NCBI RefSeq assembly: GCF_017995835.1
Contig: NZ_JAGOID010000001.1
Coordinates: 1 to 64,000 of the forward strand
DNA: 64,000 nucleotides
From: Amaricoccus sp.
Lineage (GTDB): Bacteria; Pseudomonadota; Alphaproteobacteria; Rhodobacterales; Rhodobacteraceae
Reading direction: 5' to 3'
The position numbers and the translations under genes were made by a program. The notes beneath the pieces were generated by a model. It was not told the origin of the DNA. It saw only the letters and a list, made by a program, of their open reading frames with translations, and made no database searches. Shown one piece after another: positions 1 through 11,223 of this stretch. Position 1 is the stretch's first letter; each line of letters starts with the position of its first letter.

Positions 1-46
1 ATGTGAGGCTTGCCGCCGGGTGCTGCGCCCGGCATCGTCCGCGGCC

Positions 47-700
47 ATGCCGCAGGCCGCTTCGCCCTCCCCGCGCCCTCTCGCCGTCCTGACCGGCGAC
101 ATCATCCGCTCGTCCCGCCTGGCGCCCGAGGCGCTCGACGCGGCCATGGACGCGCTCGCCGGCGGGGCCGCCGCGATGTCGACCTGGGAAGGGGCCGAGC
201 CCGCCCGCTTCGACCGTTTCCGCGGCGACGGATGGCAATGCCTCGCCCCGGCCCCACCGATGGCGCTGCGGGCGGCGCTCTTCCTGCGCGCCCACCTGCG
301 CGCCACCGACCGCGACGCCGATACCCGCATCTCGGTTGGCGTCGGCACGGGCGTCCTGCATCCCGACGGTCTCGCGGCGGCGAGCGGCACGGCCTTCGAG
401 GTCTCCGGGCGCGGCCTCGACCGCATGGCCCGCGCCCAGCAGATCGCCATCTCCTGGGCCGACCCGCCGCCGGCGGCCGCCGTGATCGGGGCGGTCTTCG
501 CCCTCGCCGACGAGGTCTCGCGGCTCTGGACGGCGAAACAGGCGGCGCTTCTCGTCGCGACCCTCTCGCCGGGGGACGAGCCGCAGGAGCGGCTCGCCGC
601 CCAGCACGGGGTCTCGCAGCAGGCGATCGCCAAGCACCTCAGCCGCGGCGGCGACTGGGCGCTGCGCCGGGCGCTCGCCGCCCTGGAGGCGGAGGGATGA
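47..700 (+). CDS. satD: SatD family protein
   Basis: The protein has about 217 residues. It opens with the SatD-type motif LTGDIIRSSRL, followed by FRGDGWQ and ISVGVGTG. The C-terminus holds a helix-turn-helix-like stretch (LAAQHGVSQQAIAKHLSR), so it may bind DNA. The molecular function of the family is not established. It is paired with a DUF3307 membrane protein downstream, a recurrent SatD neighbour. The ATG at 47 was chosen because homology starts just after it; a GTG at 20 would add nine residues. The call rests on recognised sequence pattern. Confidence 0.8.
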   Translation: MPQAASPSPRPLAVLTGDIIRSSRLAPEALDAAMDALAGGAAAMSTWEGAEPARFDRFRGDGWQCLAPAPPMALRAALFLRAHLRATDRDADTRISVGVGTGVLHPDGLAAASGTAFEVSGRGLDRMARAQQIAISWADPPPAAAVIGAVFALADEVSRLWTAKQAALLVATLSPGDEPQERLAAQHGVSQQAIAKHLSRGGDWALRRALAALEAEG

Positions 701-713
701 GACAATCCGTCCC

Positions 714-775
714 GGTTGTTTTCTCGGTTACAACCTCATCAGATTGTAATTGTCTGCACAACCGTAATCAGTTGT
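714..775. promoter_or_regulatory. AT-rich inverted-repeat operator region
   Basis: The short satD-DUF3307 gap is strikingly AT-rich for this genome and packed with TTGT/ACAA elements. These are GGTTGT (714-719) facing ACAACC (730-735), TTACAA (728-733) facing TTGTAA (744-749) with a 10-bp spacer, and ACAAC (758-762) facing GTTGT (771-775). The arrangement looks like overlapping operator sites. Binding by the helix-turn-helix of the upstream SatD protein is an inference. Confidence 0.45.
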
Positions 776-803
776 ATTGCCCGATGCCGGCCGGGGCGGC
801 GCC

Positions 804-1550
804 ATGCTAGAGACCGCCGTCGCCCTCGTGCTCGGCCATCTCGTCGCCGACTTCCTGCTCCAGAGCGACCGGATGGCGCGGACGAAAGCGCGGCCCGCCT
901 CGCTCGCCGCCCATCTCGGCGTCGTCGCCGCGGCGAGCTGGATCGCCCTCGGCATGCCGCCCGCGCCGCTGCCCATCCTCGCCGTCGTCATCACCCACGG
1001 GCTGACCGACATGGCCAAGGCCCGGCTCGCGCCGCGCGGCTTCGCCGGCTTCTCGCTCGACCAGGCCGCGCATCTCGCCGCCATCTGGATCGTCGCCTCG
1101 CTCTGGCCGGGGACCTGGGCGCAGGGGCTCTGGGCGCAGCCCTTCCTCATCGAGCGCCTCCCCGGCCTCGCCCGCCTGCCCGAGGCGATGGCGCTCGGCG
1201 CGGGGCTCGTCTGCGCCGTCTGGGCCGGCGGCTATGCGGTGCGCGAGCTGATGCACGGGCTCAAGGACTTCCCCGACGACCCGGAAAAGGACATGAGCCT
1301 GCCGAACGGCGGCCAGATGATCGGCCGGCTGGAGCGGCTGATGATCCTGATGCTGCTCGTCGCCGACCAGCCCGACGGCATCGGCCTGCTGATCGCGGCG
1401 AAGTCGATCCTGCGCTTCAACGAGCTCGCCAAGGACGCTTCCGACCGCCGCGCCAGCGAGTACGTCATCATCGGCACGCTCGCGAGCTTCGCCTGGGCGA
1501 TCGGCGTCGGCTTCGTCACGCAGGCGGCCACGCACGCCCTCGCCCCTTGA
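804..1550 (+). CDS. DUF3307 domain membrane protein
   Basis: The protein has 248 residues and starts MLETAVALVLGHLVADFLLQ, the typical DUF3307 opening in which H and D sit in the first membrane helix. Several further hydrophobic helices follow (around residues 35-70, 90-115 and 130-150), with another at the C-terminus (FAWAIGVGFVTQA). It is therefore a polytopic inner-membrane protein of unknown function. It follows satD after an operator-like gap. The ATG at 804 places the family signature at the N-terminus; a TTG at 777 would add nine residues with no support. Confidence 0.8.
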   Translation: MLETAVALVLGHLVADFLLQSDRMARTKARPASLAAHLGVVAAASWIALGMPPAPLPILAVVITHGLTDMAKARLAPRGFAGFSLDQAAHLAAIWIVASLWPGTWAQGLWAQPFLIERLPGLARLPEAMALGAGLVCAVWAGGYAVRELMHGLKDFPDDPEKDMSLPNGGQMIGRLERLMILMLLVADQPDGIGLLIAAKSILRFNELAKDASDRRASEYVIIGTLASFAWAIGVGFVTQAATHALAP

Positions 1551-1602
1551 GGCGCCGCCGCCGAGAGCCTACCTTGTGGGGACGGTCAGGAAAGAGAGCG
1601 CA

Positions 1603-1950
1603 ATGTTCGGCATCCCCGGCAATCCCCCCATCACGCTGACGCCCTCCGCCGAGGCGCAGATCGTCCGGTTGATGGCGAAGGGCGCGCAGGGCCTGCGCAT
1701 CGGTCTCAAGAAGGGCGGTTGCGCCGGCATGGAATACACCATGGAGTTCGCCTCCGAGGTCAGCCCCCACGACGCGGTGGTCGAGCAGAACGGCGCAAGG
1801 GTGATGATCGCCCCCATGGCGCAGATGTTCCTGTTCGGCACCGAGATCGACTACGAGTCCGGCCTGATCGAGTCCGGGTTCAAGTTCAAGAACCCCAACG
1901 TCGTCGACGCCTGCGGCTGCGGCGAATCGATCAAGTTCGACGCCCGCTGA
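1603..1950 (+). CDS. A-type iron-sulfur carrier (HesB/IscA family)
   Basis: The protein has 115 residues, normal for A-type Fe-S carriers that hand clusters to apo-proteins. All three expected cysteines are present: C40 in KKGGCAG, and C104 and C106 in DACGCGES. It could be of the IscA, SufA or ErpA type; it is not next to suf or isc genes, so the subtype stays open. The ATG at 1603 follows an AAAGAGAG ribosome-binding sequence. Confidence 0.9.
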   Translation: MFGIPGNPPITLTPSAEAQIVRLMAKGAQGLRIGLKKGGCAGMEYTMEFASEVSPHDAVVEQNGARVMIAPMAQMFLFGTEIDYESGLIESGFKFKNPNVVDACGCGESIKFDAR

Positions 1951-2120
1951 TCCCGCGCGATCCCGTGGCGCCGGCACGGGAGACGTGCTAACCTTCAATC
2001 GTTGATTGCGTCGTCTGCCGTCCAATTGTCGGGTTGAGACTTTGCCCAGCACTGCGCCCGACCCGCCGCGGCGCGAGGGGTTTGGCGCGAGCTATTGCGA
2101 ACTCTCGCGGGAGACATTCC

Positions 2121-2789
2121 ATGCCTCGCACCAACGCGTTCCACGTCCTTTTTCCCACCACCGACCATCCCCAGCTCTGGCGCCCGCTGCGCGACCGGAT
2201 GACCGGCCCCGGCGGTTTCTACAACGTCGGCAATGCGCTCGGCCTCGCCGGCGGCGTCGCGCTGGCGGTGGCCGCCTCCGGCCCGACGCTCAGTGAGGGC
2301 GCGCGCGCGGCCTGGGACCACCTCGCCGGTAGCGCCAGCGCGCTCAGCATAACCGTCGCCATGCTGATCTTCTTCTGGGGCGGCGAGGCCTATCACCGCG
2401 CTTGGGCGAACGGCTTCCCGCCGGACGCGCGCCTGAACCGCTGGGGCGATCTCCTTTCGGCGGTGGGAGCGCTCGCGCTCGGCCTCGGGCTCTTCCTGAT
2501 CGGCGAGGCGCTGCTCGCCGCCACTGCCGGCCTCCTGCATGCGGCCGGAAAGCTCGGCAGCGCCCTCAAGGGGCCCGATCCGGCCGCGCCGGCGGCGCGC
2601 TGGCCCGATCCGTTCCGCGCCGCCGTGGTGGCGAGCCGCCTGCCGGCAATCGCCCTCGTCCTCCTCGCGATCGGCGGCGCGCTCGCCGCGCCCGGCAGCC
2701 CGGCCCCGGCCGAGTTGGCCGCCCCGGCGCTGCTGCTGGTCTGCTATCTGCTCTGGATGCGCGCCGACCTCCTGCTTCTGCGCAGCTGA
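2121..2789 (+). CDS. Hypothetical multi-pass membrane protein
   Basis: The protein has 222 residues and is not assigned to a named family. It has about five hydrophobic segments: residues 33-50, 72-88, 110-145 (probably two), 180-200 and 207-220. The soluble N-terminus contains [18 protein letters not shown]. The ATG at 2121 follows GGGAGAC. It lies between a Fe-S carrier gene and tpiA on the same strand with no visible terminator. The function is unknown. Confidence 0.7.
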   Translation: MPRTNAFHVLFPTTDHPQLWRPLRDRMTGPGGFYNVGNALGLAGGVALAVAASGPTLSEGARAAWDHLAGSASALSITVAMLIFFWGGEAYHRAWANGFPPDARLNRWGDLLSAVGALALGLGLFLIGEALLAATAGLLHAAGKLGSALKGPDPAAPAARWPDPFRAAVVASRLPAIALVLLAIGGALAAPGSPAPAELAAPALLLVCYLLWMRADLLLLRS

Positions 2790-2926
2790 GCCCTTCCTCG
2801 CCCTCGGAGCGATCGGCCGGCGTTTCTCCGGGCCAGGGCCCGCCGGTCGGCCCTGACCCTTCCCCTCCGCGGGCGCCTCTGCTACCCGGACCCGGCATCC
2901 CGCACACGCGTTCCGGAGTTCCCGCC

Positions 2927-3658
2927 ATGGCCCGCAAGAAGCTCGTCGCCGGCAACTGGAAGATGAACGGCCTCCGGGCCTCCACCGGCGTCCTCGACAC
3001 GCTCGTCCGGACGCTGCCGTCGCCGGCCTGCGACGTGCTGATCTGCCCGCCGGCGACGCTCGTCGCGGCGCTCGCGGGGCGCGGCTGGCCCGTGGGCGGA
3101 CAGGACTGCCACGCGAGGCCCTCGGGGGCCCATACCGGCGACGTCGCGGCCGAGATGCTGGCCGACGCCGGCGCGACCGCGGTGATCGTCGGCCATTCCG
3201 AACGCCGCGCCGACCACGGCGAGACCGACGCCGACGTCGCCGCCAAGGCCGCGGCGGCCTGGCGCGCCGGGCTCGTCGCGATTGTCTGCGTCGGCGAGAC
3301 CGAGGCCGAGCGCGACGCGGGCCACGCCCTCGACGTCGTCGGCCGCCAGCTCGCCGGCTCGATCCCCGACGGCGCCACCGCGGCGAACCTGGTCATCGCC
3401 TACGAGCCGGTCTGGGCGATCGGAACCGGCCGCACCCCGTCGCTGGCCGAGATCGGCGAGATGCACGGCTTCCTGCGCGCCCGCCTCGCCGAGCGCATCG
3501 GCGCCGAGGCCGCCGGGGTGCGCCTCCTCTACGGCGGCTCGGTCAAGCCGGGCAACGCCGCCGAGATCTTCGCCGTGGCGAACGTCGACGGCGCCCTCGT
3601 CGGCGGCGCCTCGCTCAAGGCCGAGGACTTCGCCCCGATCGTCGTGGCCGCCGCCTGA
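2927..3658 (+). CDS. tpiA: Triose-phosphate isomerase
   Basis: This enzyme interconverts dihydroxyacetone phosphate and glyceraldehyde 3-phosphate in glycolysis and gluconeogenesis. The protein has 243 residues and carries the substrate-binding N10/K12 pair (AGNWKMN), the catalytic-His motif VGHSERR, the catalytic-Glu motif [11 protein letters not shown], and the phosphate loop LYGGSVKP near the C-terminus. It is slightly shorter than the usual 250 residues but no core element is missing. The ATG at 2927 aligns with the conserved N-terminus. Confidence 0.97.
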   Translation: MARKKLVAGNWKMNGLRASTGVLDTLVRTLPSPACDVLICPPATLVAALAGRGWPVGGQDCHARPSGAHTGDVAAEMLADAGATAVIVGHSERRADHGETDADVAAKAAAAWRAGLVAIVCVGETEAERDAGHALDVVGRQLAGSIPDGATAANLVIAYEPVWAIGTGRTPSLAEIGEMHGFLRARLAERIGAEAAGVRLLYGGSVKPGNAAEIFAVANVDGALVGGASLKAEDFAPIVVAAA

Positions 3659-3715
3659 CCTGTGGATAACTACGGGATTAACACTTTATCTCAATGATAA
3701 CAGATAGATAGTCAG

Positions 3716-3732
3716 CGTCCCACTGTGGGACG
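3716..3732. promoter_or_regulatory. 17-bp perfect palindrome
   Basis: CGTCCCAC-T-GTGGGACG is an exact inverted repeat with a one-base centre. It lies in the AT-rich tpiA downstream gap, about 70 bp before the start of the next gene. The tiny centre favours a protein-binding operator over an RNA hairpin. No T-tract follows, so a terminator role is weakly supported. Confidence 0.4.
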
Positions 3733-3804
3733 GGCGCGATCGAACCGCTCGCGCGGCGCGTGGCGTCAGTGTATCCTCGTGCGATCGGCGCGGGGGCGGC
3801 GGCC

Positions 3805-4848
3805 ATGGCGGACGAAGCGAAGAAGGGGATCCTCGGCGACCTCGCGGCGCTGTTCCAACAGTGGCAGGTCGTCGTCGCCGCGATCGCCGCGGCCACGGCG
3901 CTGTGGTTCGGCTTCGACGACCAGCGCCGCAAGCAGCTCGACCTCAACCGCGCCGCCGTCGACGAGGCCAAGGACGCCGAGCACCTCGCCGCCTTCCGCG
4001 CCGACCCGCACAGCACCCTCGTCGAGTTCCGCGCCACCTATCCCGAGCACGCCTTCTGCGCCGCGCTCGGCTACTACGTCGCCGAAGCCGGCCGCCTCGC
4101 CGACGACGAGACGGCGCGGGCCAGCGTCAAGCCGATCGGCGACGCCATCGGCGCCCAGATCGAGCGCCTCGCCGCCCAGGGCGGCAGCTCGCTCGACGCG
4201 CTCCAGACCCTCGCCGTGGCCGCCGCCGGCGACGGCGGCGCCGCCTCCGACTGCCCCCGCCTCGGCCCCGACCTCGCCTGGTACGCCCGCCCGCTGATGT
4301 GGACCGACTGCCGTCTGCTCCTCGCCACCTTCGCCCAGGCCCAGTGCCAGGCCGAGGCCACCCGCCTCGCCGCCGCCGCCCTCGCGCCGCCGCCCCCGGA
4401 GGCCGTCGTCCTCCCCGACGGCTGGATCGGCATGGCGCCCACGCCGCCGTCCCCGTCGGCCGAGCCCACGCCGCAGGTCGCGCCGCCCGCCCCGGCGACG
4501 GACGAACCGGCCCCGACCATGGCGCTCGGTCCCGGCGACGCCTGCGGCGCGGCCCCGCCGACCGTCTTCATCCAGTTCGTCGCCGAGGCGGACCGCCCCC
4601 GCGCGGCGGCCGCCCGCGACCTCCTCCTCGCCGCCGGCTGGCCGGTCGCCGAGGGGCTCGACCTCGTCGCCGCCGCCCGCACCGCCGGAGACGTCCGCTT
4701 CTACTGGCCCGAGCAGGCCGCCTGCGCCGCCCGCCTCGCCGAGGCGCTCGGCTCCGCCTTCGGCTCCCCCTTCGCGACGCTCTCGCTCGCCGGCCGCTAC
4801 CGTAACCTGCCCCGCGGCCGCGTCGAGGTCTGGCTCCCGGCCGCCTGA
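3805..4848 (+). CDS. Uncharacterised membrane-anchored protein, Pro-rich linker
   Basis: The protein has 347 residues. One hydrophobic helix lies near the N-terminus (VVVAAIAAATALWFGF, about residues 16-31), followed by an alpha-helical middle with several cysteines. A Pro/Ala-rich linker spans about residues 200-245. The C-terminal globular domain of about 95 residues (IQFVAEADRPRA to GRVEVWLP) resembles a small domain seen at the C-termini of many uncharacterised signalling or effector-like proteins. No enzyme motif is visible. The ATG at 3805 is preferred over a GTG at 3760. It is tail-to-tail with the next gene. Confidence 0.7.
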   Translation: MADEAKKGILGDLAALFQQWQVVVAAIAAATALWFGFDDQRRKQLDLNRAAVDEAKDAEHLAAFRADPHSTLVEFRATYPEHAFCAALGYYVAEAGRLADDETARASVKPIGDAIGAQIERLAAQGGSSLDALQTLAVAAAGDGGAASDCPRLGPDLAWYARPLMWTDCRLLLATFAQAQCQAEATRLAAAALAPPPPEAVVLPDGWIGMAPTPPSPSAEPTPQVAPPAPATDEPAPTMALGPGDACGAAPPTVFIQFVAEADRPRAAAARDLLLAAGWPVAEGLDLVAAARTAGDVRFYWPEQAACAARLAEALGSAFGSPFATLSLAGRYRNLPRGRVEVWLPAA

Positions 4849-4852
4849 ACGC

Positions 4853-6042
4853 TCAAGGGGCGGCGACCCGGTCGATCGCGAACGCGGCGTGGTCGAGTTC
4901 GAAGTCGAGGACTCGCTCCCAGACCTGCGCCAAGGTCCGGACCTCGAGCGTTCCGATGCGCAGGAAGCCCGTGCCGAAGCGCGGCTTCTCGAACACCGGC
5001 TCCAGCCCGGAGGCACGCGCACCACTACCCGGTCGTTGAGCGGATTGAGGTTCACGATGCTCAGCCGCCGCGGCGCGCCCTGCAACCGCCCGGCGTCGAT
5101 CACGATGGTGTCGGGGTCGAGGTCGAGCCCCGGCACCGAGCCCGGCCCGGCGGCCACGGCGAAGTCCTCGCCCTCGAAGCCGCAGACCACGACCTGATCC
5201 GCCCCGGCGCCCGCCGCGACCATGGCGCCGCCGAAAAGCAGCAATCGGTCCGCCGCGTCGCTCGCCTGCGCCACCACGTTGTCCGCGACCTCGATCCGCA
5301 GCGGTTCCGACGCGGCGCCGAAGAGCGCGAACCCCGCCGGCCATTCCCGCTCCGGCGTGGCCGGCGTCGCCGGCGCCGCCGCGCATCCGAGGCGCGGGTC
5401 GTAGCCGGAGAAGGCCGGCGCGACCGCCGGCCATGCCGGCGCCGCCGCCGGGACCGCCTGCTCGATATCGAAGACCTCGCGCCCGACCGGCATCGGATCG
5501 TCCACGGGAGCGACCAGGATCTCCACCGGCCCGGCGCGCAGCGTCGCGCCGAGATGCGGCCCGAACACCGGGGCCACCCCCGGCGGCAGGCGCAGCCGGA
5601 TGCGATCCTGCGCGGCCGTGAATCCCTGCACCATGATCTGGATCGTCACGCCCGGCGGCGCGCCGAGGAACACGCCCGGCTCGATCACGATGCGGTCGGG
5701 CGCGCCGTCGCCGACCACCGCCTCGTCCTCGCCCACGACGATCTGAAGCGACGGCGCGCGCAAGGCGCAGACCACGACGACATCGGCGCCGAGCCCCGCC
5801 GTCACGGTGGCGCTCGCGGCGGGAGCGACCACGAAGATCGCGTCGTCGCCCCCGAGCGCATGGAACCGCACCCACGACGGCGCCAGACCTGCCGCAACGC
5901 GGTCCGGCCCGTCGGTGAAGGACCAGTCCACCGGCCGCGTCTCGGTCGGCCGGGCGAAGCCCTCCGCCGAGGTCGGGCAGACGCCCTGCGCCGCGGCGGC
6001 GCCAGCGGCGAGAAGCAAGGCGAGAACGGCGACCAGGCGCAT
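4853..6042 (-). pseudogene. Secreted two-repeat protein, frameshifted
   Basis: The protein starts with a signal peptide (MRLVAVLALLLAAGAAAAQG). Two homologous halves of about 190 residues follow, each with a GADxVVVC core, a DxIVI segment and a basic strand ending RLRLPPG or RVVVRVPPG. In the second half the frame breaks near 5004-5009. In the original frame the text degenerates into Ser/Arg, whereas the next frame resumes as LEPVFEKPRFGTGFLRIG and runs to a stop at 4853, matching the first half. One base is missing. This could be a real mutation or an assembly error. The fold and function were not recognised. Confidence 0.7.
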
Positions 6043-6243
6043 CGGACCCCTCGCGAACGGCCTCGCCGGATCCTGCCCGTGCGCGGCCGTACGATCAAGC
6101 CCGAGCGACGACCGCGCCCGCGCCGATCGGACCCGGCCCCGATGCCGCCGCACCAGACCCGCGAAATTCGGCGGCAGGCGCCCCGATGCGCCTGACTCCG
6201 GCCGGCGGCTGGGCTAGAAGCGGCGCGACCGAAGGAGAGGACG

Positions 6244-7845
6244 ATGGACGAAACGCGCGCCGCGGCGCTGGAAGCAAAAGCCTGGCCCTTCGAGGAGGCG
6301 CGCAGGCTCCTCGCCCGTTGCGAGGCCAACCCGCCCGCCAAGGGCCACGTCCTCTTCGAGACCGGCTACGGACCCTCCGGCCTGCCGCATATCGGCACCT
6401 TCGGCGAGGTGGCGCGCACCACCATGGTCCGCCGCGCCTTCGAGGCGATCTCCGACATCCCCACCCGGCTGATCTGCTTCTCCGACGACATGGACGGGAT
6501 GCGCAAGGTTCCCGACAACGTCCCCAACCCGGAGATGCTGCGCGAGCACCTCCAGCGGCCGCTCACCGCGGTCCCCGACCCGTTCGGCGAGTACGAGAGC
6601 TTCGGCGCTCACAACAACGCCATGCTCCGGCGCTTCCTCGACACCTTCGGCTTCGAGTACGAATTCATCTCGGCGACCGACTTCTACAAGTCCGGGCGCT
6701 TCGACGCGATCCTGCTCCGCGCCGCCGAACGCTACGACGCGATCATGGAGGTCATGCTCGCCTCGCTCCGCGAGGAGCGCCAGCAGACCTATTCCTGCTT
6801 CCTGCCGATCTCGCCCAAGACCGGCCGCGTGCTCTACGTGCCGCTCAAGGAGGTGAATGCGGCAAACGGCACCATCACCTTCGACGACGAGGACGGCGAG
6901 GAGACGACGCTCCCCGTCACCGGCGGCCAGGTGAAGCTGCAATGGAAGCCCGACTTCGGCGCCCGCTGGGCCGCGCTCGACGTCGATTTCGAGATGTTCG
7001 GCAAGGATCACGCGACCAACGCCCCGATCTACGACCGGATCTGCGAGATCCTCGGCGGCCGCGCGCCGCAGCACATGATCTACGAGCTGTTCCTCGACGA
7101 GAAGGGTCAGAAGATCTCGAAGTCCAAGGGCAACGGCCTCTCGATCGACGAGTGGCTCGCCTATGCGAGCCCGGAGAGCCTTGCGCTCTTCATGTACGGC
7201 AAGCCGCGGACGGCCAAGCGGCTCCACTTCGACGTGATCCCCAAGGCGATGGACGAGCACGACGCCCACCTGCGCGCCTGGGAGGCGCAGGAGACCGCGG
7301 CGCGGCTGGAAAACCCGGCCTGGCACATCCATGCCGGCCATCCGCCCGCCTCCGACATGGCGGCGGCCTACTCGATGCTCCTGAACCTCGCCAGCGTCGC
7401 CAACGCCGAGGACAAGACCGCGCTCTGGGGCTTCATCCGCAAGTACGCGCCGGAGGCGAGCGCGGAGACGAACCCCGGCCTCGACGCGGCGGCGGCGCAT
7501 GCAGTGCGCTACTACCAGGACTTCGTGAAGCCGGCGAAGCGGTTCCGCGCCCCCGACGCCCGCGAGGCGACCGCGCTCGCCGAATTGCGCGACCGCCTGC
7601 GCGCCTGGGACGGCCCCGCCGACGCCGAGGCGATCCAGAACGAGATCTACGCCATCGGCAAGGCGCACGGCTTCGAGCCGCTGCGCGCCTGGTTCGCCGC
7701 CATCTACGAGACGCTCCTCGGCGCCGGGCAGGGCCCCCGCTTCGGCGGCTTCGTCGCCCTCTACGGCCTGCGCGAGACCGCCGACCTGATCGACTCGGCC
7801 TTGGCCGGCAATCTCGTCGCCGCTGAGCCTGCCGCGCAAAGCTGA
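6244..7845 (+). CDS. lysK: Lysyl-tRNA synthetase, class I
   Basis: This enzyme charges tRNA-Lys. With 533 residues it is of the class I type found in archaea and alphaproteobacteria. The HIGH-like signature is PHIG at residues 48-51 and the KMSKS-like loop is KISKSKG at 290-296. Both are intact. The ATG at 6244 follows AAGGAGAGG. A dispersed repeat and a miniature mobile element lie directly downstream, before the next gene. Confidence 0.97.
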   Translation: MDETRAAALEAKAWPFEEARRLLARCEANPPAKGHVLFETGYGPSGLPHIGTFGEVARTTMVRRAFEAISDIPTRLICFSDDMDGMRKVPDNVPNPEMLREHLQRPLTAVPDPFGEYESFGAHNNAMLRRFLDTFGFEYEFISATDFYKSGRFDAILLRAAERYDAIMEVMLASLREERQQTYSCFLPISPKTGRVLYVPLKEVNAANGTITFDDEDGEETTLPVTGGQVKLQWKPDFGARWAALDVDFEMFGKDHATNAPIYDRICEILGGRAPQHMIYELFLDEKGQKISKSKGNGLSIDEWLAYASPESLALFMYGKPRTAKRLHFDVIPKAMDEHDAHLRAWEAQETAARLENPAWHIHAGHPPASDMAAAYSMLLNLASVANAEDKTALWGFIRKYAPEASAETNPGLDAAAAHAVRYYQDFVKPAKRFRAPDAREATALAELRDRLRAWDGPADAEAIQNEIYAIGKAHGFEPLRAWFAAIYETLLGAGQGPRFGGFVALYGLRETADLIDSALAGNLVAAEPAAQS

Positions 7846-7886
7846 CCCCGTGCGGCCCGTCGCGGGCGCCAACCCCGTGGACGCAG

Positions 7887-7930
7887 AGTCCCGCTGATTT
7901 CGACAGTTGGCGAGATTGGCACGCGACGGC
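7887..7930. repeat. Dispersed ~44-bp repeat, copy 1
   Basis: This block is the reverse-strand homologue of 34541-34584. Both contain an inverted repeat around a 8-base centre: here GCTGATTTCG (7893-7902) against CGAGATTGGC (7911-7920), with three mismatches. The shared flank GTCGCGTGCC shows that homology extends past the stem. It lies downstream of lysK. Confidence 0.55.
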
Positions 7931-7945
7931 CGCGCCGATGGATGA

Positions 7946-8080
7946 TACCGGCGGGCTCATGAAACGACTCGCGGACCTTTTTGAGCCTTAGCACTTTTAT
8001 CGTGTGTACTCAGTTAGTTACCCTACCTATCACGCGTGTTAGCCCGTGCTGCGCCGGGTGGCCTGGTAGACTCGCCGGTA
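7946..8080 (+). mobile_element. MITE-like element, copy 1 (135 bp)
   Basis: The ends are TACCGGCGGG and CTCGCCGGTA (imperfect terminal inverted repeats), flanked by direct TGA duplications at 7943-7945 and 8081-8083. The AT-rich interior includes TTTTATCGTGTGTACTCAG and a near-palindrome around CACGCGTG. There is no coding capacity. It is homologous to 11728-11864, 21688-21833 and 52696-52832, and sits between lysK and the ABC transporter gene. Confidence 0.85.
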
Positions 8081-8170
8081 TGAGGCGTGACCTAGGCGTG
8101 ACCGGCCATCCGTTGACAGGGGCCAGGCCCCGAACCAAACCTCGCGGACCCCCGTAGGAGCCCGAGCCGC

Positions 8171-10288
<2,118 letters not shown>

Positions 10289-10310
10289 GCGACGCCGCAC
10301 GCTAACAGCC

Positions 10311-10383
10311 CGTAAAGAAGTGGCAAGGCTGATTCCAGCCTGTCTCCAGCCGCATTCCAGCCAAAGTTTTCCAAGCGTTTCCA
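10311..10383. repeat. Dispersed 73-bp repeat, copy A
   Basis: This copy aligns end to end without gaps with 34619-34691, at about 60 of 73 identical positions. Both begin CGTAAAGAAGTGGCAAG, contain three ATTCCAGCC-like units in tandem, and end TTTCCA. It sits just after the ABC transporter stop codon. The function is unknown. Confidence 0.75.
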
Positions 10384-10550
10384 ACAGGATGACTACTCCC
10401 GGCAAACGCCGGCCAGTCAACCGGAATCACGCCCGGTCCGGGCGTCGGCGCCGTCGGTCGTCGCGTTTACCCCTCCTTAATCGAAGCCATGCTATCCGCC
10501 CGCCCCTTGTCCACGCGGCCCACAGCCGCGTGACGGCGACGGGAGCGTCC

Positions 10551-11120
10551 ATGCCAGCAATCCACGCCACCGCCCTCGATCTGACCCCGCCCCGCTTCGT
10601 CGAGGGGCTCGCCGACTGGTCGCGCGGCGACGGCGCGGCGGAAGCCCCCTCCTGCGAGGGCTGGTCCGCCGCCCGGATCGTCTGCGGCGATCCCCTGCTC
10701 GGCGACTGTCTCGAGATCCGCATGACCAGGCGCGAGGAACGCCTGCGCTACATGGGCGAGCTGCCGGTCCGCCCGGGCTCGGCGGTCGAGATCCGGCTCC
10801 GCCTCCGCGCGCTGGCCGGACCCCTGCCCCGCGCCCGCGTCGCCGCCCGCCCGGGCGGCGGCGCCGGCCGCATCCTCGCCGACCTTCCGGCCCGCGGCCC
10901 CCTCGCCGACCTGCCCGCCGACGGCGCGGCCGTCGAACTGCGCCTCGTCGTTTCCACCACGCCCGGTCCGCGCATCGACCTCGTGTGGAACGCCCGCGCT
11001 CTCTACGCGCATGTCGGCCTCGACCTCGTCGGCCGCCCGGGCGGCGTCGTGCGCATCGCCGACATCGCTGCCTGCGAGATCATCCCACCCTCCTTCCCCG
11101 GGTTCGAGGTCGGTCTCTAG
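10551..11120 (+). CDS. Hypothetical protein, possible beta-sandwich
   Basis: The protein has 189 residues and was not recognised. It has no signal peptide or membrane helix. Alternating hydrophobic strands such as AVEIRLRLRAL, AVELRLVVST and PRIDLVWNARALYAHVGLDLV suggest a beta-rich fold, possibly lectin-like, which is inference. The ATG at 10551 follows GACGGGAGCG. The stop lies about 100 bp from the transposase remnant, and the sequence just after it resembles the end of such an element, so the C-terminus may have been altered by insertion. Confidence 0.55.
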   Translation: MPAIHATALDLTPPRFVEGLADWSRGDGAAEAPSCEGWSAARIVCGDPLLGDCLEIRMTRREERLRYMGELPVRPGSAVEIRLRLRALAGPLPRARVAARPGGGAGRILADLPARGPLADLPADGAAVELRLVVSTTPGPRIDLVWNARALYAHVGLDLVGRPGGVVRIADIAACEIIPPSFPGFEVGL

Positions 11121-11223
11121 CTGGCCGCTGAAATAGCTGCTCTGCGAGAACGACTTCCCGGATGTCTGTGCATTGCGGACTTCCGGGATCGGCGTCACTC
11201 TCGTCGCGGAGCCCATCCCTTGG
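11121..11223. other. Intergenic, probable outer end of IS remnant
   Basis: No gene is seen. Read on the minus strand this is the 3' flank of the transposase remnant, ending in a segment with TATTTCAGC. That resembles the terminal region of IS5-type elements, but no matching second end was found. Confidence 0.3.

Noticed and set aside
10466..10480. CtrA-like site TTTA-N7-TTAA before the gene at 10551
   Set aside because: One half-site is imperfect and a single weak match is expected by chance; no cell-cycle gene is next to it.
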